From NCBI GenBank assembly GCA_023253575.1, contig JALRGB010000680.1:1-17783 (forward strand): a DNA stretch of 17,783 nt, given 5' to 3'. The DNA is from Verrucomicrobiales bacterium (GTDB lineage Bacteria > Verrucomicrobiota > Verrucomicrobiia > Verrucomicrobiales > V1-33). The notes under the pieces are model-generated. The model was not told the DNA's origin. It ran no database searches and worked only from the letters and a program-made list of their open reading frames with translations. Below, in pieces: positions 14,460-17,783 of this stretch (positions within the stretch are counted from its first letter, which is position 1; each line of letters starts with the position of its first letter). A program made the translations under genes and the position numbers.

Positions 14460-14921
14460 CTAGCGTTTCAGGAAGGCGGCGGCTTTATCGATTTCTGGGG
14501 CGGCCGGGTTATTGGACGAGGCCATGACATCGGCCACGTTGCTAGCGAGGTTGTCGCGGAGTTGCTGGACGAGTTGAATGCCTTTGGTGGTGATCTGGAC
14601 CATGACTTTGCGGCGGTCATCGGCGGCGTGGAGGCGTTGAACGTAGCCCAATTTTTCCAAGCGGTCGACGAGGCCGGTCGCGGCGGCCGTGCTGTGACCC
14701 ATTTTGCGGGAGATGTCGGTCATGGTCAGCTGTTGCTCACTGGAGAGGTATCCGAGCAGAAAGAACTGGGCGTATGAGACGTTCCCCCGGTTCAATTCAC
14801 GCGAGAGGTCGAGCAGGAATGACCGCTGCGTGAACATGATGAAGTCGGCCACATCACTGGCGACTTTTTTCATGGGAGGTTTGGTGTCTTCTGCTGTGTT
14901 CATGGGATAAGCGTGAGTCAT
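14460..14921 (-). CDS. MarR-family transcriptional regulator
   Basis: 153 residues. MarR proteins are dimeric winged-helix regulators, often autoregulated and relieved by small ligands such as phenolic compounds. The DNA-binding part is clear: LTMTDISRKMGHSTAAATGLV, then VDRLEKLGYV (about residues 65-94), and the wing DDRRKVMVQIT (101-111) with the conserved Asp-Arg. N- and C-terminal helices (20-45 and 115-135) form the dimer region. The start may be Met1 (14921) or Met7 (14903); neither has a Shine-Dalgarno sequence. The upstream gap of about 230 bp is strikingly AT-rich compared with the rest of the window and contains inverted repeats that could be its operators. It may therefore control itself and the divergent lipoprotein gene; the ligand is unknown. 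Confidence 0.93.
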   Translation of the reverse strand: MTHAYPMNTAEDTKPPMKKVASDVADFIMFTQRSFLLDLSRELNRGNVSYAQFFLLGYLSSEQQLTMTDISRKMGHSTAAATGLVDRLEKLGYVQRLHAADDRRKVMVQITTKGIQLVQQLRDNLASNVADVMASSNNPAAPEIDKAAAFLKR

Positions 14922-14947
14922 CGGTCGATAGAGGGGGATGGCTTGAT

Positions 14948-15056
14948 ATTAAAAATTATGATTAGTTTAATGGGACCAGAAGAAATTACAAGCTTTAAAA
15001 TACTGTAAATATGAAAATCATAGTTTTAATCTGGTAATTGCGGTAAACAATCGCAA
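14948..15056. promoter_or_regulatory. AT-rich divergent control region with candidate operators
   Basis: Three inverted repeats are visible: ATTAAA-N12-TTTAAT (14948-14971), TTACA-N13-TGTAA (14986-15008) and TTGCG-N9-CGCAA (15038-15056). A minus-strand CATAAT (14955-14960) lies inside the first. The region separates the MarR gene from the divergent lipoprotein gene. In AT-rich DNA short repeats arise by chance, so this is only a candidate. Confidence 0.35.
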
Positions 15057-15155
15057 GTTCGAGCTAATATTCAGGAATGTGTCTCAAATTTTAAAAAAAA
15101 GCAAGTGTGAAATGAGTGGATGACTAAAATGTTTGCGAAGGACAGGGAGAAGCGC

Positions 15156-15644
15156 ATGATGTGGGGGATGCGGGGATTTGTTTTTATTTTGACGGTGGTG
15201 ATGATGGGGGTGGGATCCGGGTGTCGGACGGTGGCGCCCGAGGTGGTGGCGCGTGATCGTCGTATTATGGAGGAGCCGGCGGGGGATTATTGGGTCGGTC
15301 GGCGGGTGGCTGGGGAGCGGACGCGATTTTGGGGATTTATTCGTCGGCCGCGGCAGACGTGGGCGCAGGCGCAGCTGGTGATTTTGAATGAGCGTGAGAA
15401 GGCGGCGCCGGACCGTTTGGTGGAGACGCCTGGGGGAGGGGAGCGCGGGTATCAGTATGATGACAACCGGGAGTACCGATTGCGGGGTCGTTTGAGTGGC
15501 CGGCGCGTGTATGATCCGAACAGCGACAAGATTTTGCCGGAGTTTATTTTGGAGGACTACGAGGAGGTGGATGCGGCGCCGGGATGGCTTTTTCATCCGC
15601 GGGAGAAGCGGGATGCGTTTGGGGTGCCGCAGCCGCCGCGCTGA
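15156..15644 (+). CDS. Small probable lipoprotein of unknown function
   Basis: 162 residues from the ATG at 15156, which has AGGGAG six bases upstream and gives a 23-residue signal ending GVGSGC. ATGs at 15120 and 15129 in the same frame lack such a site and would lengthen the signal peptide. The -3 residue of the lipobox is glycine rather than leucine, so lipidation is likely but not certain. The mature part is Arg-rich and hydrophilic, with WVGRRV, GFIRRPRQTW and a YDDNREYRLRGRLSGRRVYD segment; no catalytic motif is seen. Codons end mostly in G or T, unlike most plus-strand genes here. It is divergent from the MarR gene and converges on the histidine kinase with a 13-bp gap. No family recognised. 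Confidence 0.7.
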   Translation: MMWGMRGFVFILTVVMMGVGSGCRTVAPEVVARDRRIMEEPAGDYWVGRRVAGERTRFWGFIRRPRQTWAQAQLVILNEREKAAPDRLVETPGGGERGYQYDDNREYRLRGRLSGRRVYDPNSDKILPEFILEDYEEVDAAPGWLFHPREKRDAFGVPQPPR

Positions 15645-15657
15645 CAGTGGGATTTTT

Positions 15658-17783
15658 TCAACTCGCGAGCGAAGCGGTCTGGGGGGAGCGGTGGCGTGAC
15701 TGGGAGGAGCGTTCGGCGGAGGTATCGATGAGATGTCGCACGGTGGAGACGAGGTCGCGCAGGTTGTAAGGTTTCTGGACGAAGCCATTAGGTCGATCGC
15801 CTTGCGGCGTCTGCCATTCTCCGAGGTCGACGACATAACCGCTGCAGATGACGACTGGGGTAAAGCGGTCGAGGGTGCGCAGTTCTTGGAAGGCTTCGAG
15901 GCCGGACATTTTGGGCATGGTCATGTCCATGAGGATGAGGCTGATTTCGTCTTGATGGGCGCGGAAGACGTTGACGGCTTCTTGGCCATCGCCGGCGGTG
16001 AGGATGCGATAGCCGTGTGATTTGAGCAGGGTTTCGGCGACCATGCGGACCATGATTTCGTCATCGACCAGCAGGATGGTTTCATCACCGCGGACATCGG
16101 TGGGGGCGGCTGGGGTGGCGGGGGCGGCCTCGATAGGAGCAACGGCTTCATTGCGTGGGAGGAAGACGCGGAAGGTGGTGCCCTGACCTGGGGCGGACTC
16201 ACATTCCATCCATCCGCCGTGTTGTTGGACGATGCCGTAGGAGGTGGCGAGGCCGAGGCCGGTGCCTTTGCCTTGTTCTTTGGTGGTGAAGAACGGCTCG
16301 AAGATTTTATCGATAATTTCCGGAGGCATGCCGCAGCCGGTATCGGTGACGGACAGGCAGACGTGTTCCCCGGGCACGGCTTGGAAGCGGCGGGCGTTTT
16401 GAGCGGGGATGACTTCGTTGTGAGTGCGGATGGTGATGGATCCTTTGCCGGCGCCGGACTCCATGGCGTCTCGGGCATTGACGCACAGGTTCATGATGAC
16501 TTGTTCGAGTTTGCTGATGTCGGCGTGGGTGGCCCAGAGGGTGGGATCGAGGTTCAGTTCGACGGGGAACTGGGCGCCGAGGCTGCGTTGGACGAGCGGG
16601 TGGAACTCGCGCAAAGCGGCGTTGAGGTCGCAGTGGGTGAGTTCGATGTGGCTCCGGCGGGAGAATCCGAGCAGTCCTTTGACGAGCTGGGCCGCTCGTT
16701 CGGCGGCGGAGCGGGCGTAGTGGACGTGGTAGCGGGGGTCTTCGAGTCCAGGGGCGGAGAGGTGGCCATCGGCGAGCGACAAGTTTCCGAGGATACCGGT
16801 GAGCAAATTGTTAAAGTCGTGGGCGATGCCACCGGCGAGGCGGCCGATGGCCTCCATTTTCTGGGCTTGTTCCAAGCTTTCTTGGAGTTGTTGTTCGTGG
16901 GTCAGGTCGCGGAATACCCAGAGTTGGCCGATGCTGTCGCCGGATTCGGCGATCAGGGGAGAGGCATAGACGTCGAGGACGCGGCGTTCGGGGCGCAGCA
17001 CCTGCCATTTAGGTTCGGGCTGGGCGCGTGCGGTTTGGGAGACGGTTTGGTTCCAGCGCTCGGAGATGGACTGGGGGTCGGCGAAGCATCCGAAGAAGTC
17101 TTGTTGCCACTGGTTGAAGGTGCTGCCGGCGAGTGATTCGACGCGAGCCCCGAAGAACAGTCCGAACCGGCGATTGGCGCCGAGGACGACGCCGTCATGG
17201 CGGAGGATGAGGATGGCTTCCTCGGTGGCCTCGAAGGCAGCGTGCAACTGGGCGGACAGGTTGTTGGAGCGTTCTTTTTGTTCCTGGAGGCTGCGGGTGC
17301 GGAGTTCGACCAATTTTTCAAGATCGGTGCGGTGGTGCACCACCTCGGCGACCATGGAATTGAAGGCGTGGGCCAGCTGGCGGATTTCCCGTGGGCCGCG
17401 ATTGCTGGTGATGCGGGTATGGGTTTCGCCGAGGGCGAGCTGGTGGGCGGCTTCGGCGGCGTGAACGATGGGCTGGGTGATGCGCCGGGAGAACCCGTAT
17501 CCGAGTGAACCGACGAGCAGCAGGGTGACGAGTCCGGCACCGAGGTGAATGCGGGTCCCCTGGCTGGCGAGGGCCGTGATTTGCTGGCGTGGAATGACGG
17601 CCATCAAGGTCCAGGTTTCGCCGACGCGGGTCCCTTCGGGGACGAGGCGGTGAGCGATCCAGTAGACCTCCTGTCCGGAGGCATCGCGGCCCATGCCATG
17701 GCCTTCGCTGGTGGTCAGGGCGGCGCGTCCCGGACCGTCGTAGCGTCGCAGGAGACGTTTGGAATCAGGGTGGTACAAGGCAT
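15658..17783 (-). CDS. Hybrid sensor histidine kinase with C-terminal receiver, 5' part outside the window
   Basis: The frame runs off the right edge; about 708 C-terminal residues remain. Numbering counts from the TTG codon at 17778, which is internal. In order: the end of an extracytoplasmic sensor domain (to about 75), a membrane segment (77-96), HAMP (97-150), a coiled coil (150-175), a PAS-like domain (about 176-290), HisKA with GGIAHDFNNLL (His320), and HATPase with the N box NLCVNARDAM (Asn434), DTGCGM (479-484) and GKGTGLGLA (503-511). After an Ala/Pro linker comes a receiver with acidic pair D572/D573, phosphoacceptor D618 in LILMDMTMP, and K669. All phosphotransfer residues are intact. 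The AHDFNN type of H box is common in hybrid kinases lacking an output domain. The partner is unknown; the neighbouring lipoprotein gene converges and need not be linked. Confidence 0.95.
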   Translation of the reverse strand, partial: ALYHPDSKRLLRRYDGPGRAALTTSEGHGMGRDASGQEVYWIAHRLVPEGTRVGETWTLMAVIPRQQITALASQGTRIHLGAGLVTLLLVGSLGYGFSRRITQPIVHAAEAAHQLALGETHTRITSNRGPREIRQLAHAFNSMVAEVVHHRTDLEKLVELRTRSLQEQKERSNNLSAQLHAAFEATEEAILILRHDGVVLGANRRFGLFFGARVESLAGSTFNQWQQDFFGCFADPQSISERWNQTVSQTARAQPEPKWQVLRPERRVLDVYASPLIAESGDSIGQLWVFRDLTHEQQLQESLEQAQKMEAIGRLAGGIAHDFNNLLTGILGNLSLADGHLSAPGLEDPRYHVHYARSAAERAAQLVKGLLGFSRRSHIELTHCDLNAALREFHPLVQRSLGAQFPVELNLDPTLWATHADISKLEQVIMNLCVNARDAMESGAGKGSITIRTHNEVIPAQNARRFQAVPGEHVCLSVTDTGCGMPPEIIDKIFEPFFTTKEQGKGTGLGLATSYGIVQQHGGWMECESAPGQGTTFRVFLPRNEAVAPIEAAPATPAAPTDVRGDETILLVDDEIMVRMVAETLLKSHGYRILTAGDGQEAVNVFRAHQDEISLILMDMTMPKMSGLEAFQELRTLDRFTPVVICSGYVVDLGEWQTPQGDRPNGFVQKPYNLRDLVSTVRHLIDTSAERSSQSRHRSPQTASLAS

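Noticed and set aside
16219..17136. Plus-strand frame of 305 codons, rich in Gly and Val, opposite the histidine kinase
   Set aside because: It lies wholly antisense to intact kinase motifs and has the composition expected from antisense reading of a C-rich gene.

Overview
The window looks like a chromosomal segment of a GC-rich member of the Verrucomicrobiota, probably Opitutia-like. This rests on a TIGR02597-type secreted protein beside a protein with a PEP-CTERM sorting tail, a bacterial serpin, a secretin with a long Pro/Ala tail, and Shine-Dalgarno-poor start sites. It is an inference from family content, not a database match. No IS element, CRISPR array or phage gene was recognised.

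Layout. 1-1344: 3' part of a type II secretion-type secretin (+). 1511-3175: a TIGR02597-type protein with an internal duplication, then a PEP-CTERM protein, both with codon choice typical of strongly expressed genes, closed by a strong terminator (3193-3223). 3226-4068: a secreted protein of unknown function whose start abuts that terminator. 4111-6600: two housekeeping genes on the minus strand, pabB (aminodeoxychorismate synthase component I) then rlmN (23S rRNA A2503 / tRNA methyltransferase). A divergent promoter at 6669-6697 leads into a plus-strand cluster: a membrane-anchored TPR protein (6729-7868), a 689-residue fusion of degenerate receiver, pseudokinase, membrane segment and FGE/SUMF1-like domain (7898-9967), and a secreted beta-rich protein (10092-11009). 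A minus-strand secreted serpin follows (11207-12484), converging on the cluster across a spacer with a large hairpin.

12485-13073 has no convincing gene. Its middle (about 12690-12963) folds into many nested helices and is the best candidate here for an undescribed structured RNA. Next come tRNA-Ser(CGA) on the minus strand with its own promoter and terminator, a beta-hydroxyacid dehydrogenase (13382-14275, +) followed directly by an array with exact 25-bp phasing, a MarR regulator (14460-14921, -), a small probable lipoprotein (15156-15644, +), and the C-terminal part of a hybrid histidine kinase running off the right edge (15658-17783, -).

How the genes may work together. The left end is an envelope theme: outer-membrane export, exported surface proteins and a membrane sorting signal. 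The 6.7-10 kb pair resembles a membrane-associated signalling or scaffold module in which all three catalytic or phosphoacceptor centres have lost key residues, so binding rather than catalysis is likely. The rest is ordinary metabolism and regulation.
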